Origin: Priestia aryabhattai B8W22
GTDB lineage: Bacteria; Bacillota; Bacilli; Bacillales; Bacillaceae_H
Direction: 5' to 3'
NCBI RefSeq assembly: GCF_000956595.1
Contig: NZ_JYOO01000013.1
Coordinates: 1-64,000 of the forward strand
Length of the DNA stretch: 64,000 nt
How positions within the stretch are numbered: the first letter of the stretch is position 1; each line of letters begins with the position of its first letter. The notes under the pieces are model-generated. The model was given only the letters and a program-made list of their open reading frames with translations. It did no database searches and was not told the DNA's origin. Positions 52,794 through 62,566 of the stretch are shown here, one piece after another. The position numbers and the translations under genes are program-made.

Positions 52794-52988
52794 CATCCAA
52801 AAAATACCGATTATGGCTAATCCACCTAGAACAAAACCTCCTATTTGACCAACGAGAGCCGGTGTCAAAACAGGCTTTCCTTTTTCTTTCTCTAATGTGC
52901 TAATATCAAGCTTCATTTGATACATTTCTTCTTTTAAATCTTCAATCTGGCCGTGCAGCGCTTGAATCTGACGTTCTTGGTCACTCAT
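52791..52988 (-). CDS. Small coiled-coil membrane protein
   Basis: 65 aa. Heptad-rich helix (residues about 5-38: QERQIQALHGQIEDLKEEM and so on) and one C-terminal membrane helix (VGQIGGFVLGGLAIIGIFW). Its form resembles a tail-anchored spacer protein. Not recognised. GGGAAGGGAAG precedes the ATG. Confidence 0.65.
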   Translation of the reverse strand: MSDQERQIQALHGQIEDLKEEMYQMKLDISTLEKEKGKPVLTPALVGQIGGFVLGGLAIIGIFWM

Positions 52989-53166
52989 CCACTATCTTCC
53001 CTTCCCTTTTTTATTTTTATCATATGCGTAAAAAAGTTAAAGCTTTACTTTTCAGCATCACTTTTTCTAAATGTTAAAAACTCCTTTCCCCGGCTTTAGG
53101 ATAAAAAACTCTTTCCTTCTCATAATAAAAAAGAATAGAGTCCTTAGTCACTGTTGAAAGGAGAAT

Positions 53167-53895
53167 ATGATGATAAAACTTGTATTGATTCGGCATGGAC
53201 AAAGCGTATGGAACCTGGAAAATAAATTTACAGGCTGGACGGATGTAGACCTTTCTAAAAATGGATTACAAGAAGCGCGAGAAGCCGGAAAAGTGCTAAA
53301 GAAAAACGAATATGCTTTTGATATCGCCTATACTTCTGTTTTAAAACGATCCATTCGTACTCTATGGATTATCTTACACCAAATGGACTTTATGTGGATT
53401 CCTGTATATAAATCTTGGAGACTGAACGAACGTCACTACGGAGCTCTTCAAGGCTTGAACAAAGAAGAAACCGCAAAAAAATTTGGAGAAGAGCAGGTAC
53501 ATTTGTGGAGAAGATCTATGGACGAACGCCCTCCTGCTTTAGAGACAACAGATATTCGCTATGAAGCTTCCAACCCGAAGTATAAGGAATTAGCTAAGGG
53601 ACAATTTCCTGTAACGGAAAACTTAGCCGATACAGAAAAGCGGGTTCTAGAATATTGGAACGAAACTATTGCTCCTTCTATTAAAGCTGGCAAAAAGGTT
53701 ATTATTTCCGCTCACGGTAATACGATTAGAGCTCTGATGCAGTATTTGGATAACATTTCACCTGATGGCATTGCGAACTTGAATATTCCCACAAGCGTGC
53801 CGCTTGTTTATGAGCTTGATGATAATTTAAAGCCCCTTAGACATTATTATTTAGGCATCGATGGAGAGATTCCGACACATATTCCTTCTTCATAA
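53167..53895 (+). CDS. gpmA: 2,3-bisphosphoglycerate-dependent phosphoglycerate mutase
   Basis: 242 aa. [12 protein letters not shown] carries the phosphohistidine, [11 protein letters not shown] follows, [17 protein letters not shown] has the catalytic Glu, and the second His is in [13 protein letters not shown]. Interconverts 3- and 2-phosphoglycerate. Bacilli normally rely on the cofactor-independent GpmI, so this is a second or accessory mutase. ATG ATG follows GAAAGGAG; either codon may serve. Shares a terminator with thiD. Confidence 0.92.
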   Translation: MMIKLVLIRHGQSVWNLENKFTGWTDVDLSKNGLQEAREAGKVLKKNEYAFDIAYTSVLKRSIRTLWIILHQMDFMWIPVYKSWRLNERHYGALQGLNKEETAKKFGEEQVHLWRRSMDERPPALETTDIRYEASNPKYKELAKGQFPVTENLADTEKRVLEYWNETIAPSIKAGKKVIISAHGNTIRALMQYLDNISPDGIANLNIPTSVPLVYELDDNLKPLRHYYLGIDGEIPTHIPSS

Positions 53896-53928
53896 AAAAC
53901 GTGCCTAGATTGTAGGCACGTTTTTTTT
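53896..53928. terminator. Bidirectional terminator between gpmA and thiD
   Basis: aaaaaacgtgccta and taggcacgttttttt pair around a 4-base loop between the two convergent stops. Confidence 0.85.
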
Positions 53929-54736
53929 ATATATTTGAACGAAAGTATTTTCCATACGCCCAATGATTAGTAGGACCATGTCCGGAACCAATTTCAAGCG
54001 TATGCTTAATCGCATAGTGAACAAAATCCGAAGCGGTTTGAACTGCTTCAACTACGCTTTTGCCTTTCGCTAGTTCAGCCGTGACGCAAGCAGCAAACGT
54101 GCATCCCGTTCCGTGTGTATGCTTTGTGGTCATCTTTTCATGCTTGATTTCAACGTACGTATGGCCATCATACACTAGATCAATCATATCTTGATGAGAT
54201 TGATCATGTCCGCCTTTAATTACCACGTACTTTACACCTAGCTCATGCATCTGTTTTGCCGCTTCTTTTCTGTCTTCAATCGTGTGAATTTCTTTACCCG
54301 TGATGACTTCCGCCTCCGGTATGTTCGGCGTAATCACTTCACAAAGAGGCAATAATTCTTTTAGAGCCTGTACAGCTTCTCTTTGAAGAAGAGACTGACC
54401 GCCTTTTGCAATCATAACGGGATCAACTACAACATTTTGCAGTCCGTACTGTTTGATTTTACGAGCCACTGCGTAAATAATATCAGCACTGAACAACATA
54501 CCTGTCTTCACTGCATTAGGAAATAAGTCAGTCGCAATTGAATCTAACTGCGTTTCAACTGCTTCTACTTCTAAAGGATAAACTCCTTGAACCCCAACTG
54601 TATTTTGTGCAGTCACAGCTGTAATAACAGACATGCCAAAAACGTCACGCTCTTGAAATGTTTTTAAATCTGCTTGAATGCCTGCTCCTCCACCGCTGTC
54701 TGATCCAGCAATGGTTAATGCTTTTGGTACTGTCAT
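53927..54736 (-). CDS. thiD: Hydroxymethylpyrimidine (phosphate) kinase
   Basis: 269 aa ribokinase-fold enzyme. ALTIAGSDSGGGAGIQADLK at the start, VVDPVMIAKGG in the middle and the anion-hole motif HTHGTGCTFAACV near 205. It phosphorylates HMP-P to HMP-PP for thiamine. ATG 54736 follows ATGGAGG; the in-frame extension upstream is within thiF. Last gene of the tenI-thiO-S-G-F-D operon. Confidence 0.93.
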   Translation of the reverse strand: MTVPKALTIAGSDSGGGAGIQADLKTFQERDVFGMSVITAVTAQNTVGVQGVYPLEVEAVETQLDSIATDLFPNAVKTGMLFSADIIYAVARKIKQYGLQNVVVDPVMIAKGGQSLLQREAVQALKELLPLCEVITPNIPEAEVITGKEIHTIEDRKEAAKQMHELGVKYVVIKGGHDQSHQDMIDLVYDGHTYVEIKHEKMTTKHTHGTGCTFAACVTAELAKGKSVVEAVQTASDFVHYAIKHTLEIGSGHGPTNHWAYGKYFRSNI

Positions 54737-54758
54737 GCTTGAAACCTCCATCTCTTTC

Positions 54759-55778
54759 TTACCCAATATACCGATGATAAAGTGACTTTGCTTCTACTAT
54801 ATCGTTTGTTCCATGGACAAAGACGCGCCCGTCTTGAAACATCACTAAACGGTAATCATCTACATAAAAAGAAAGCAGATACGGATTTTGTTCAATTTTA
54901 TATCCTTTTTCTTTTAATCGTTCACCTAAAGACTGCAGCGGCTGCTTGGCTGATTTACCCGGACGGATTTGTACCGTGTTTCTGCCGCATAGCACAGCTG
55001 TTTTCGTTTGATTTTCATATTGTAAAAAGGGATACGTTTGTTCACTGCCGCATGAGCGGCAAGCGGATTTGCGAAACACGTTCACATTAATGCTCGTATA
55101 CTCATTTTTCCATAAGTCAAACGAAACAAGTTCCCTCCTGAGTGCATTCCAGTCTCCAACTAATATTTTTAACACTTCTGTTACTTGATGAGCGACTACC
55201 ATTTGTACAGCAGGACTAATAATCCCCACTGTATCACATGTTAACCCTCCAAGCGGTACAGATTCAAGCAAACAGGATAAACACGGTGTTTCACTTGGTA
55301 TGATAGTATAACTAATTCCGTAACTTCCTACACATGCTCCGTAAATCCAAGGAATATCATATTTTTGTGATAAATCATTCATTACAAGGCGTGTGTCAAA
55401 ATTATCGGTTGCATCAATCATAACATCTACCCCCTCAACAAGCTGTTCTAAAACTTGAGGGGTACCGTCTGCTACGTGGGCTTCTACTTTTACATCATGA
55501 TTAATATCGTGAAGCCTTTTTTTAGCGGCAATTGCTTTTGGGATTCTTTTATCAGCATCTTTTTCACTATACAATTGCTGCCGCTGAAGGTTACTCCACT
55601 CTACATAGTCCCGGTCAATGAGCGTTATTTTCTTTACTCCCGCTCGCGCAAGGGCCTCGGCGTTCCCTGTTCCAAGAGCACCTGCTCCTACAATGAGAAC
55701 ATGCTTTTCTTGAATTTGCTGCTGTCCGCCTTTTCCAATAGGTTGAAACAATTCTTGGCGGGAATAACGATTAATCAA
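54759..55778 (-). CDS. thiF: Sulfur carrier adenylyltransferase ThiF
   Basis: 339 aa E1-like enzyme. ATP loop [19 protein letters not shown] (about 31-49), [28 protein letters not shown] with Cys, and zinc ligands PCLSC and CRSCG. Adenylates the ThiS C-terminus for sulfur transfer. About 90 C-terminal residues extend beyond a minimal MoeB fold. It starts with TTG overlapping the thiG stop, so the two are coupled. Confidence 0.9.
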   Translation of the reverse strand: MINRYSRQELFQPIGKGGQQQIQEKHVLIVGAGALGTGNAEALARAGVKKITLIDRDYVEWSNLQRQQLYSEKDADKRIPKAIAAKKRLHDINHDVKVEAHVADGTPQVLEQLVEGVDVMIDATDNFDTRLVMNDLSQKYDIPWIYGACVGSYGISYTIIPSETPCLSCLLESVPLGGLTCDTVGIISPAVQMVVAHQVTEVLKILVGDWNALRRELVSFDLWKNEYTSINVNVFRKSACRSCGSEQTYPFLQYENQTKTAVLCGRNTVQIRPGKSAKQPLQSLGERLKEKGYKIEQNPYLLSFYVDDYRLVMFQDGRVFVHGTNDIVEAKSLYHRYIG

Positions 55779-56542
55779 CCGATACTCATCCCTTCTGTTG
55801 GACTGCTTGCCGTTGCATATTGTTTCTTTTCAATACGTCCTGCTTCAAATGCTGCTCGTCCTGCTTCAATCGCTAGCTTCATAGCACGAGCCATTTTCAC
55901 AGGATCTTTTGCTCCTGAAACAGCTGTATTTAATAACACCCCATCTGCTCCTAGCTCCATAGCCTGAGCTGCGTCTGAAGCCGTTCCAATACCTGCATCT
56001 ACAATTACTGGAACAGTTGATTGTTCAATGATAAAACGCATGTTCAACGGATTAATAATACCTTGACCTGAACCGATAGGCGAAGCTCCTGGCATAATGG
56101 CATGTACGCCTAACTCTTCCAAACGGCGCGCAAGTAAAACATCGTCTGATGTGTAAGGTAAAACGGTAAAGCCCTCTTTTAACAGTTCTTCACTAGCTTT
56201 TAATGTTTCAACTGGATCAGGAAGCAGCGTTTTATTACATCCAATTACCTCCACTTTTACCATGTCACAAAGTCCAGAAGCCTTTGCTAATTTAGCAATA
56301 CGTACGGCCTCTTCTGCATTTTTTGCTCCAGCAGTGTTAGGCAAAAGAGTGAAACGCTTCACATCAAGTGCTTCTAATAAATTAGGCTGATTTTGATCAA
56401 AAATATCCATTCGTCTAACAGCAAATGTTAAAATTTCTGTTTCCGACTCTTCTACCGCTTGACGCTGAGTCGTAAAGTCCGGAAATTTCCCTGTTCCTAA
56501 TAATAAACGTGAATTAAATGTATATTGTCCAATTTTTAACAT
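55775..56542 (-). CDS. thiG: Thiazole synthase
   Basis: 255 aa TIM-barrel enzyme that builds the thiazole phosphate. [11 protein letters not shown] at the start, the active Lys in [16 protein letters not shown], and [17 protein letters not shown] and [16 protein letters not shown] for phosphate binding. ATG 56542 gives the family-like N-terminus (LKIGQYTF) nine bases after GGAGGAGG; an alternative ATG at 56551 overlaps the thiS stop directly. Confidence 0.95.
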   Translation of the reverse strand: MLKIGQYTFNSRLLLGTGKFPDFTTQRQAVEESETEILTFAVRRMDIFDQNQPNLLEALDVKRFTLLPNTAGAKNAEEAVRIAKLAKASGLCDMVKVEVIGCNKTLLPDPVETLKASEELLKEGFTVLPYTSDDVLLARRLEELGVHAIMPGASPIGSGQGIINPLNMRFIIEQSTVPVIVDAGIGTASDAAQAMELGADGVLLNTAVSGAKDPVKMARAMKLAIEAGRAAFEAGRIEKKQYATASSPTEGMSIG

Positions 56543-56547
56543 ACTCT

Positions 56548-56751
56548 TCATCCTCCTCCAACAAATGAAACAACTTCTAATGTATCTCCATCTTTTAAAC
56601 ATGCATCGCTATGTTCTTCTTTTTGCAAAATGTTCTTGTTTAATTCAACAATTACAACTCGCTCATGCAGACTCTGAGCCTGCAGCAAGTGCTCGACCGT
56701 TTCAATTTCATTTCCGACAGTGACGGTCTTACCATTAATAATTAGATTCAA
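56548..56751 (-). CDS. thiS: Sulfur carrier protein ThiS
   Basis: 67 aa ubiquitin-like protein ending in the required Gly-Gly (SFVGGG). [20 protein letters not shown] and [14 protein letters not shown] are typical. Its thiocarboxylate gives sulfur to ThiG. The start is TTG, overlapping the thiO stop and preceded by GGAGGGAG. Confidence 0.93.
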   Translation of the reverse strand: MNLIINGKTVTVGNEIETVEHLLQAQSLHERVVIVELNKNILQKEEHSDACLKDGDTLEVVSFVGGG

Positions 56752-57875
56752 TGAACTCCCTCCATTGCTCTTGTTAGCTGAAATGATGTAAAAAATGAAT
56801 GATTCGGCTTTTTCCCTAACAAAGCATCAGCCATAATTTTTCCAGTTGCAGCACTTAATAAAATACCGTTTCGGTAGTGGCCAAAAGCCATGTGTAGATT
56901 CGCTATTTCAGGGTGCTCTCCTAAATAAGGCCAGCCATCATTTGTTTGTGGACGAAGACCTGCCCATGCTTTTTCAAATGTAGCTTCTTTAATGGCCGGC
57001 AGAAGCGCAGAAGCTTTATTCAGCAAAAATTGAATACCTTGTGCAGAAACGGTCTTAGTAAAATCATGCTGCAGCTTAGTTGCCCCGATTACGATTCTTC
57101 CACCAGTCTTAGGAACTAAGTAAAAACCTTCATCTAAAAAAATCGTTTTAGAAAGCAGGGGCTTATGACTTTGCAGAGCAATACACTCTCCTTTTACAGG
57201 AAACACCTCACCTAAATGTTCAGAAGAAATAAAGCGTTTAGCCCATGAGCCAGCTGCGATAACTACTTTTTCTCCATAAAAAGAGCCTTTGGACGTCTGT
57301 ACACCTTTTACTGTTTCATTTTCCATAATAAGAGAATGAACGTCACAGTATTCGAATACATCTGCTCCGTGATACAAGGCTCCATGAGCAAGAGCTTGCG
57401 TTAACTTAGCCGGAGCCAGCTGACCGTCTCCCGGTATTGTAATGGCTCCGTATATGTCTGGAGAGAGCCCGGGTTCTAACAAACGCGCTTCTTTTACATC
57501 AATCCATCTTACATCTTTGTCCCACCGGTGGTGCTGAGCGGCTTTTTTCTTTAATACGTGTGCATCTTCTTCTGTTACAGCGACTTTTAATAAGCCTTTT
57601 TGAATGAGCTCTACGTCGATAGCCGTTTTTTCTTTTAGTTCCTTCACCAGTTCAGGAAACATGCTTCTGCTCTTAATAGCAAGGTCTAAAAGAGGACCTT
57701 CTTCATCAATTTCAGCTTGAGCACCTAAAATACCAGCGGCTGCACTTGAAGCTTCACAACCAATTTGATTGCGTTCAAGAATAGCTACTGACGCTCCTTG
57801 TTTTGACAAATGATAAGCGATAGAAGAGCTGATTATACCTCCTCCGATTAACAGTACATCATAATGCTGCTTCAT
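56748..57875 (-). CDS. thiO: Glycine oxidase ThiO
   Basis: 375 aa FAD enzyme. Dinucleotide loop VLLIGGGIISSSIAYHLSK (about 7-25), substrate-side motifs KGECIALQS and YLVPKTGGRIVIGAT, and GHYRNGILLSAATG at the end. Makes the glycine imine used by ThiG. ATG 57875 follows CTGGAGGTGGAGA. It overlaps tenI by 17 bases. Confidence 0.92.
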   Translation of the reverse strand: MKQHYDVLLIGGGIISSSIAYHLSKQGASVAILERNQIGCEASSAAAGILGAQAEIDEEGPLLDLAIKSRSMFPELVKELKEKTAIDVELIQKGLLKVAVTEEDAHVLKKKAAQHHRWDKDVRWIDVKEARLLEPGLSPDIYGAITIPGDGQLAPAKLTQALAHGALYHGADVFEYCDVHSLIMENETVKGVQTSKGSFYGEKVVIAAGSWAKRFISSEHLGEVFPVKGECIALQSHKPLLSKTIFLDEGFYLVPKTGGRIVIGATKLQHDFTKTVSAQGIQFLLNKASALLPAIKEATFEKAWAGLRPQTNDGWPYLGEHPEIANLHMAFGHYRNGILLSAATGKIMADALLGKKPNHSFFTSFQLTRAMEGVH

Positions 57876-58482
57876 TTTCTCCACCTCCAGATGTCCATAT
57901 ATGAGAATATTGTTTAATCGCTTTGAGGGGATCTTGCGCAAGCATGACACCAGACATCACAGCTATACCGTGTGCTCCTGTTTGAAGTACCTCTTTGGCA
58001 TTTACAGGAGTAATTCCTCCAATGGCAATAACCGGTATCCGCACAGCGTCTACTACTTCTTTTAGTGCTGCTATCCCTCGACTCTTTAATCCTTTTTTTG
58101 AATGTGTTGAATAAATATGTCCGTATAGAATGTAGTGAGCACCATCTTTTTCAGCTTCTAAAGCCTCTTCCACAGAGTGAACTGACTTTCCAACAATAAG
58201 AGAAGGAAATGCGTCTATAACAAACGAAACGTCTAAACTATGATAGGCAAGCTGTACGCCTTTTGCTTTTAAAGCATGCGCTACATCAACTCGGTCATTC
58301 ACAATAATTTTAGAGCGACAAAATGGCAGGCTTTCTAGTAAACATTGAATCTGCTTTGCCGTTTTCTCTTTTTCTCTAATATGAATGGCACCCGCAAAAG
58401 GCGCGATAGCCGTTAAAGTTTTTTGAAGCTCTTCGATTGGCTGCTTATCTGTTGTAATGACATGAAATTTAGGAATATCCAC
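57859..58482 (-). CDS. tenI: Thiazole tautomerase TenI
   Basis: 207 aa TIM barrel of the ThiE/TenI family: PKFHVITTDKQPIEEL, IHIREKEKTA, VHSVEEALEAEKDGAHYILY and IPVIAIGGITPVNAKEV. Compared with ThiE the phosphate and diphosphate ligands are partly lost, which fits TenI, the thiazole tautomerase. GTG 58482 is chosen because it gives the family N-terminus and follows GGAAAGG; the longer frame would begin in the riboswitch terminator. First gene of the operon. The upstream partner tenA is absent here. Confidence 0.8.
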   Translation of the reverse strand: MDIPKFHVITTDKQPIEELQKTLTAIAPFAGAIHIREKEKTAKQIQCLLESLPFCRSKIIVNDRVDVAHALKAKGVQLAYHSLDVSFVIDAFPSLIVGKSVHSVEEALEAEKDGAHYILYGHIYSTHSKKGLKSRGIAALKEVVDAVRIPVIAIGGITPVNAKEVLQTGAHGIAVMSGVMLAQDPLKAIKQYSHIWTSGGGENEAAL

Positions 58483-58562
58483 ATGATCGAAACCTTTCCA
58501 TTCAGAATAAAGAGAAATTTCAATCACTTCATCTTGTGCAGAGGGCTTTATTACATACAAAA

Positions 58563-58586
58563 AACCACTCTACAACGTAGAGTGGT
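58563..58586 (-). terminator. Expression-platform terminator of the thiamine riboswitch
   Basis: ccactctac and gtagagtgg form a 9-bp hairpin over aac, and on the minus strand the stem is followed by TTTTTTG. It lies between the aptamer and tenI, so thiamine pyrophosphate binding would cause premature termination. Confidence 0.8.
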
Positions 58587-58614
58587 TAGCATGTATTCGT
58601 TATGTAAACATGAT

Positions 58615-58700
58615 CGCCACTTCCCTACGCTGGTCCAAACCAGATCAGGTTCAAAGGGTCCGAAATACATTCGTCTCAGCTTCAAAAAGCTCCCCTAGTG
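58615..58700 (-). promoter_or_regulatory. TPP riboswitch (THI element) of the thiamine operon
   Basis: On the minus strand the conserved blocks CTAGGGGAGC, GCTGAGA, ACCCTTTGAACCTGATC and ACCAGCGTAGGGAAG occur in order, the aptamer that binds thiamine pyrophosphate. An intrinsic terminator follows, then tenI. Confidence 0.93.
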
Positions 58701-58734
58701 ATTGCTATTTATTGATTTTGTTTTTGCACTTAAA

Positions 58735-58762
58735 ATTATAACACAACTAGATGTAAATACAA
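58735..58762 (-). promoter_or_regulatory. SigA promoter of the thiamine operon
   Basis: Minus strand TTGTAT (58757-58762), 16 bases, TATAAT (58735-58740), about 35 bases upstream of the TPP aptamer. Confidence 0.7.
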
Positions 58763-58864
58763 TATCTCTTTATGCTCTTACGGCTCTCTTCCTTTTATAG
58801 ATGTATCTTTTAAGCTTCTTTACTAAGAGACCCGGCGCACCGCATTATTCTGCTTTTTATATGG

Positions 58865-59080
58865 TTAGTAATCGGTATAGTCGTCAAATTCTTCTTTGTC
58901 TTTTTCCTTTTTCCGATCCCATATAAACAGCAGGAGTAACATAATAAAAGTTAGAATATAAAAACCGTAAAAAATAAATGCCGCCACAACATTTATAAAT
59001 AAAAATAAAAAACCGATGATCTGACCTGCAACAGCTACAATCAACAAAATGTATTTCCAAACTTCTGCTTTTCTATCCAT
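58865..59080 (-). CDS. Small two-helix membrane protein
   Basis: 71 aa. Two hydrophobic helices (YILLIVAVAGQIIGFLFLF, AAFIFYGFYILTFIMLLLLF) with a basic then acidic tail (WDRKKEKDKEEFDDY). No family recognised. Between the thiamine leader and crcB, on the same strand as crcB. Confidence 0.65.
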   Translation of the reverse strand: MDRKAEVWKYILLIVAVAGQIIGFLFLFINVVAAFIFYGFYILTFIMLLLLFIWDRKKEKDKEEFDDYTDY

Positions 59081-59127
59081 TCTCTACTTCTCCGTCTTTT
59101 TGTTTTTCCCTACTAGAAACGTTCTCT

Positions 59128-59517
59128 TTACTTAAATAAAAACGTTCCTGCCAGTAAACCGACTGCAAATAAACCAACTGTTCCAAATGCTGAAATCCCC
59201 ACGTACGCCAACATTTTCCGATAAGATTTTTCTCGAATTAACTGTACGGTTTCCACACTAAACGTTGAAAAAGTGGTAAAGGCACCAAAAAAACCAATGC
59301 CAATCATTAAAAATATTGAATCATCATAAGCATGACTCGGAACCTTTCCATAATAACTACCATAAAAAAGACCAAGCCCAAACGCACCGAGCAAGTTTAC
59401 AAACAGCATTGATACTGGAAAAGGAGGGTTTGAAACTGTTTTTGTAACTTTTAAACCCAAAAGATAACGGCATATTCCTCCAGCTGCCCCGCCAAGTGCC
59501 AAGCTCACTATGCTCAT
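59128..59517 (-). CDS. crcB: Fluoride channel CrcB, subunit 1
   Basis: 129 aa with four membrane segments. The family start GGAAGGICRYLLG, the central FFGAFTTFSTFSVETV (fluoride-path Phe and Ser/Thr) and the pore Asn in MLFVNLLGAFGLG are present. Dual-topology proteins that let fluoride leave the cell. ATG directly follows the stop of the second crcB gene; GAGGTGAAGTAA is its ribosome site. Confidence 0.9.
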   Translation of the reverse strand: MSIVSLALGGAAGGICRYLLGLKVTKTVSNPPFPVSMLFVNLLGAFGLGLFYGSYYGKVPSHAYDDSIFLMIGIGFFGAFTTFSTFSVETVQLIREKSYRKMLAYVGISAFGTVGLFAVGLLAGTFLFK

Positions 59518-59916
59518 TTACTTCACCTCATGTACTTTCACTAAATTTTCCCCTGCCGCTTCACCGCATAGATAGCCTGCTAAAGCAAGAAGTATTCCAC
59601 CTACTAAAGAGACAATGACATAAATGGCTCCCCAAAATAAATGGTGCTGAGTGAGAGAAATGACGTCTCCTGCAAACGTTGAATACGTTGTAAAACCGCC
59701 GCACACGCCAACTCCTAGTCCAAGCTTTATCCATTCTTTTGGCTTTTTCCACGCAAAAAATCCTGTTAATAGGCCTAGTATGAAGCTTCCTAATAGGTTT
59801 TCAATTACCGTTCCTATTGGATAGCCCGTATATAATAAGGAAAGATTCAGCAAATAACGTGCATATGTACCAGCGATAGCACCAAAGGCAATTGAGATTA
59901 AGTTTATGGCTTTCAT
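59518..59916 (-). CDS. crcB: Fluoride channel CrcB, subunit 2
   Basis: 132 aa with four membrane segments. GAIAGTYARYLLN, VIENLLGSFILGLLTG and GGFTTYSTFAGDV match the Fluc core. Paired crcB genes usually form a heterodimer of opposite topologies. ATG 59916 follows CGGAGCGAT. No fluoride riboswitch was seen upstream. Confidence 0.88.
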   Translation of the reverse strand: MKAINLISIAFGAIAGTYARYLLNLSLLYTGYPIGTVIENLLGSFILGLLTGFFAWKKPKEWIKLGLGVGVCGGFTTYSTFAGDVISLTQHHLFWGAIYVIVSLVGGILLALAGYLCGEAAGENLVKVHEVK

Positions 59917-59934
59917 CATATCGCTCCGTTTCAT

Positions 59935-60185
59935 AAATTCTTCTTTAAGTGTACCATAAGGAATTTATTTCTACCTTAACATTTAACTATATGTTTATTG
60001 CACCAAAAGTCATGAAAAAATGAAAGAGAAAATCGTCGCATGAAACTTCCTTTTTACTCCTCAAATCTCCCTTAAAAATCCACTTAATCCAAATTTTAAA
60101 ACCTTTCTGTATCCTTATGACAAACCGTGTATAGAAGGTATATTTCCCTTATTTTAAGTCACATTAATCGTATAAGTTTTTTTTG
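59935..60185. other. Intergenic stretch between crcB and the cystine importer
   Basis: About 250 AT-rich bases, without a coding frame. It should hold the crcB promoter (not assigned). No aptamer for fluoride could be recognised on the minus strand. Confidence 0.3.
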
Positions 60186-60214
60186 TTGACTTTTGCTGTG
60201 TTCTTGTTTAGTAT
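60186..60214 (+). promoter_or_regulatory. SigA promoter of tcyABC
   Basis: TTGACT (60186-60191), 17 bases, TAGTAT (60209-60214), 44 bases before the tcyA ATG. An inverted pair AGTAT and ATACT spans about 34 bases over the start site and may bind a regulator. Confidence 0.65.
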
Positions 60215-60257
60215 CACAGAGTATCATTTCCTATCAGAATACTAGGGGGTTTAGAAA

Positions 60258-61079
60258 ATGAAGAAATTTGCTGCACTTTTGTCGCTACTATTAGCTTTCA
60301 CAGTTGTGCTTGCCGCATGCGGTTCTAGCTCAAAAAATGAAGCAAACAATGGAGACAATAAATCTTCACAAGAGGATTTATATAATAAAGTGAAAAAAGA
60401 TGGCGTATTAACAATTGGAACTGAAGGTACATACCCTCCGTTCACTTTTCATGATGACAAACAAAAGCTAACTGGGTTTGATGTAGAATTGGCTCAAGAA
60501 GTAGCTAAACGTCTTGGCGTAAAAGCTGAGTTCAAAGAAACACAGTGGGATGGCATGTTTGCCGGATTAGATGCTAAACGCTTTGACATGATTGCTAATG
60601 AAGTGGGTATTCGTGAAGATCGTCAAAAGAAATACGATTTCTCTGACCCATACATCCAGTCAGGCGCCGTATTAATTGTTCGTAAAGATGAAAAAGATAT
60701 CAAATCATTTAAAGATTTAAAAGGAAAAAAATCAGCGCAGTCATTAACAAGTAACTACAAAGACATGGCTCAATCTTATGGTGCAAACATTACGAGTGCT
60801 GAAGGTTTTGCTCAAGCAGTAGAACTAATGAGCGCAAACCGTGTTGATGCTACAATCAACGATAAATTATCGTTCCTTGACTATAAGAAAAAGCACCCTA
60901 ACGCACCTATCAAAATCGCGGATGAAAAATCCGATGGTGCTGCAAGCGGCTTTATGTTTAGAAAAGACAGCGGTAAGTTAGTGGATGAAGTAAACAAAGC
61001 ATTGAAAGATATGAAAAAAGACGGAACATACGCAAAAATTTCTAAGAAATGGTTTGGCGAAGATGTTTCTCCTAAATAA
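60258..61079 (+). CDS. tcyA: L-cystine-binding lipoprotein TcyA
   Basis: 273 aa family 3 binding protein. Lipobox VLAAC (Cys about 20), then [53 protein letters not shown], and the end [14 protein letters not shown]. The run AQSLTSNYK is typical of TcyA. Captures cystine outside the membrane. RBS TAGGGGG. First gene of tcyABC. Confidence 0.88.
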   Translation: MKKFAALLSLLLAFTVVLAACGSSSKNEANNGDNKSSQEDLYNKVKKDGVLTIGTEGTYPPFTFHDDKQKLTGFDVELAQEVAKRLGVKAEFKETQWDGMFAGLDAKRFDMIANEVGIREDRQKKYDFSDPYIQSGAVLIVRKDEKDIKSFKDLKGKKSAQSLTSNYKDMAQSYGANITSAEGFAQAVELMSANRVDATINDKLSFLDYKKKHPNAPIKIADEKSDGAASGFMFRKDSGKLVDEVNKALKDMKKDGTYAKISKKWFGEDVSPK

Positions 61080-61767
61080 TATTTTTCCTGATGGAGAGCG
61101 ATTGAATCAATTGATTTCAATCGCTCAATCATCTCTCTTACCAATGCTAAAGGGAGCTATTCAATATTCTATTCCACTAACATTAATCACGTTTGTACTC
61201 GGTATCATTTTAGCTGTCTTAACAGCCTTGGCCCGTTTATCATCTATAAAAGTTTTAAATATAATTGCGCGCATCTATGTATCGATTATTCGAGGTACAC
61301 CGCTGCTTGTGCAATTATTTATTATTTTCTACGGCTTACCCAATTTAGATATAACAATTGACCCATTTATCTCTGCTATTATTGGATTTTCATTAAGTGT
61401 AGGTGCGTATGCATCTGAAATTATCCGAGCAGCGATTCAATCTATTCCTAAAGGACAGTGGGAAGCTGGCTACTCACTTGGTATGACCTATTCCCAAGCG
61501 TTAAGACGGATTATTTTACCGCAAGCAGCACGTGTATCGATTCCGCCATTATCTAACTCTTTTATTAGCCTTATTAAAGATACGTCACTTGCATCGCTTA
61601 TTCTGGTTTCTGAGATGTTCCGTAAAGCTCAAGAAATTGCTTCGACTAACTATGAGTTTTTACTTCTTTATAGTGAAGCAGCGCTCTTGTACTGGATTAT
61701 GTGCACAATCTTATCCATTATCCAAGGACGCATTGAAATAAGACTAGATCGTTACGTATCTAAATAA
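61063..61767 (+). CDS. tcyB: L-cystine ABC transporter permease TcyB
   Basis: 234 aa, the length of B. subtilis TcyB. About five membrane helices and the polar amino-acid permease loop [20 protein letters not shown] with SLGM. ATG 61063 overlaps the end of tcyA; it has no strong ribosome site, so coupling is likely. Confidence 0.85.
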   Translation: MFLLNNIFPDGERLNQLISIAQSSLLPMLKGAIQYSIPLTLITFVLGIILAVLTALARLSSIKVLNIIARIYVSIIRGTPLLVQLFIIFYGLPNLDITIDPFISAIIGFSLSVGAYASEIIRAAIQSIPKGQWEAGYSLGMTYSQALRRIILPQAARVSIPPLSNSFISLIKDTSLASLILVSEMFRKAQEIASTNYEFLLLYSEAALLYWIMCTILSIIQGRIEIRLDRYVSK

Positions 61768-61797
61768 CCGTTTCGAGTAGCTAAAGGAGTTTTTCAT

Positions 61798-62532
61798 ATG
61801 ATTAATATCAAAAATTTGCATAAATCATTCGGTGATTTGCAAGTATTAAAAGGGATTGATTTAGAAGTTGAACAGGGCAAGGTAATTGTATTAATTGGTC
61901 CTTCTGGATCGGGTAAAACTACTTTTTTACGTTGCTTAAATCTATTAGAAATCCCAACAGACGGTACAATTGAACTTGATAAAAAAAGCATGAATTTCAC
62001 CAAACCTGTTCGTAAAAAAGACATTACTTCATTTCGAAGCCTAACAGGTATGGTTTTTCAAAACTATAACTTGTTTCCTCATAAAAGTGCGCTTGAAAAT
62101 GTTATGGAAGGTCCTGTAATTGTAAAAGGCATTTCTACTCAAGAAGCAGAAAAAAGAGGGAAAGAATTATTAACACGAGTTGGCTTAGGAGATAAGCTTG
62201 ACTTTTATCCTTTCCAACTATCAGGCGGACAACAACAGCGTGTTGGCATCGCTCGAGCAATGGCGATGGACCCAAAAGTTATGCTGTTTGATGAGCCTAC
62301 TTCAGCTCTTGATCCTGAGCTTGTAGGAGACGTTCTCCAAGCGATGAAAGACCTGGCGAAAGAAGGAATGACGATGGTGGTGGTAACTCACGAAATGCGC
62401 TTTGCCCGCGAAGTAGCAGATGAAGTTATTTTTATGGATCAAGGTGTCATCATGGAAAGAGGTACACCGGATCAAATATTTTCAAATCCTCAACAAGAGC
62501 GGACACGTCAATTCTTGAATATGATTCATTAA
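61798..62532 (+). CDS. tcyC: L-cystine ABC transporter ATPase TcyC
   Basis: 244 aa. Walker [10 protein letters not shown] (about 34-42), signature LSGGQQQR, Walker [14 protein letters not shown], switch [18 protein letters not shown] before the ATG. Drives TcyB. Last gene of the operon, with its own terminator. Confidence 0.9.
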   Translation: MINIKNLHKSFGDLQVLKGIDLEVEQGKVIVLIGPSGSGKTTFLRCLNLLEIPTDGTIELDKKSMNFTKPVRKKDITSFRSLTGMVFQNYNLFPHKSALENVMEGPVIVKGISTQEAEKRGKELLTRVGLGDKLDFYPFQLSGGQQQRVGIARAMAMDPKVMLFDEPTSALDPELVGDVLQAMKDLAKEGMTMVVVTHEMRFAREVADEVIFMDQGVIMERGTPDQIFSNPQQERTRQFLNMIH

Positions 62533-62566
62533 AAAGGTTGCACACTTTCATGTGCAACCTTTTTCT
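62531..62566. terminator. Terminator after tcyC
   Basis: aaaaggttgcaca and tgtgcaacctttttc pair around a 6-base loop; it serves tcyC and probably the convergent hydrolase gene. Confidence 0.85.

Noticed and set aside
59935-60060. A fluoride riboswitch in front of the paired crcB genes
   Set aside because: The conserved aptamer blocks could not be found on the minus strand upstream of crcB.
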